Source: Nostoc paludosum FACHB-159
GTDB lineage: Bacteria; Cyanobacteriota; Cyanobacteriia; Cyanobacteriales; Nostocaceae
Length of the DNA stretch: 62,082 nucleotides
Assembly (NCBI RefSeq): GCF_014698835.1
Contig: NZ_JACJTU010000044.1
Location: 1 to 62,082 of the forward strand
Direction: 5' to 3'
Position numbers and translations under genes: made by a program. This document shows, piece after piece, positions 61,974 through 62,082 of the stretch (positions are counted from its first letter, which is position 1; the number at the start of each line of letters is the position of its first letter). Under the pieces are notes generated by a model. That model did not search any database. It was given only the letters and a program-made list of their open reading frames with translations, and had not been told where the DNA came from.

Positions 61974-62082
61974 GGGGTGTGGGAGGTGTGGGAGGTGTGG
62001 GAGGTGTGGGAGGTGTGGGAGGTGTGGGAGGTGTGGGAGGTGTGGGAGGTGTGGGAGGTGTGGGAGGTGTGGGAGGTGTGGG
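61974..62082. repeat. 9-bp GGTGTGGGA tandem array, runs off window
   Basis: About 12 exact or nearly exact copies of the 9-base unit GGTGTGGGA run from just after the PhnD-type gene to the window end. No spacers or palindromes. The array extends beyond the window. Confidence 0.9.

Noticed and set aside
1..62082. tRNA or rRNA genes
   Set aside because: No conserved tRNA arm pattern or rRNA segment was recognised by eye; a covariance-model scan would be needed to exclude one.

Overview
The window is cyanobacterial chromosome, most like a filamentous heterocyst-former (Nostoc/Anabaena group). The HIP1 octamer GCGATCGC is everywhere. Heptameric short tandem repeats, MITEs and IS debris are frequent. 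There is an rbp–rpsU pair, and the bidirectional hydrogenase genes are split into hoxEF and hoxUYHW with unrelated genes between them, as in Nostocales.

Layout. 0–5 kb is degraded: a 5'-truncated GH29 fucosidase, IS4-like remnants, and an IS701-like transposase split by a 2.3-kb segment with inverted-repeat ends that carries a four-helix-bundle gene and a dead ISL3 transposase. 4.6–7.5 kb has a DUF547 protein, an arsenosugar-type glycosyltransferase and rsgA. 8–9 kb is a junkyard of RTX and transposase fragments, one of which truncates a STAND/NB-ARC–WD40 protein. 11.5–14.2 kb has an NmrA-like SDR, a secreted cupin, an RRM protein and a frameshifted rpsU. 14.6–18.8 kb is a giant CheB–CheR–PAS–histidine kinase–receiver protein. 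19.4–44.9 kb is the core: ppsA, a P-type ATPase and ADP-forming acyl-CoA synthetase/GNAT, then hoxEF, MgtA, pstB, a second ATPase (Asp to Gly at the phosphorylation site), hoxU, DUF3122, hoxY, a 4-TM protein, a CBS–CP12 fusion, an unknown gene, hoxH and hoxW. 45–58 kb is a second functional block: DUF928, CHAT–CHASE2 and FHA-type exoprotein leftwards, sigma-like factor, DUF1822 and CHAT–TPR rightwards, with an RTX protein between. 58–62 kb has a cyclase-family protein, Hsp20 and a PhnD-type binding protein.

How they fit. The core reads as a fermentation/low-oxygen module: H2 production or uptake with NAD(P)H, ATP from acyl-CoA, PEP synthesis, ion pumps and a CBS–CP12 regulator. The main discovery is a 30-bp element at constant internal spacing, 55–85 bp before the genes, upstream of ppsA, hoxE and hoxU, with a weaker copy before the 4-TM gene. 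It ends in a TCTATAA that looks like a -10 box, so it is probably the shared promoter/operator of this regulon. Its regulator is not identifiable here. All functions come from reading translations and motifs; no database search was run.
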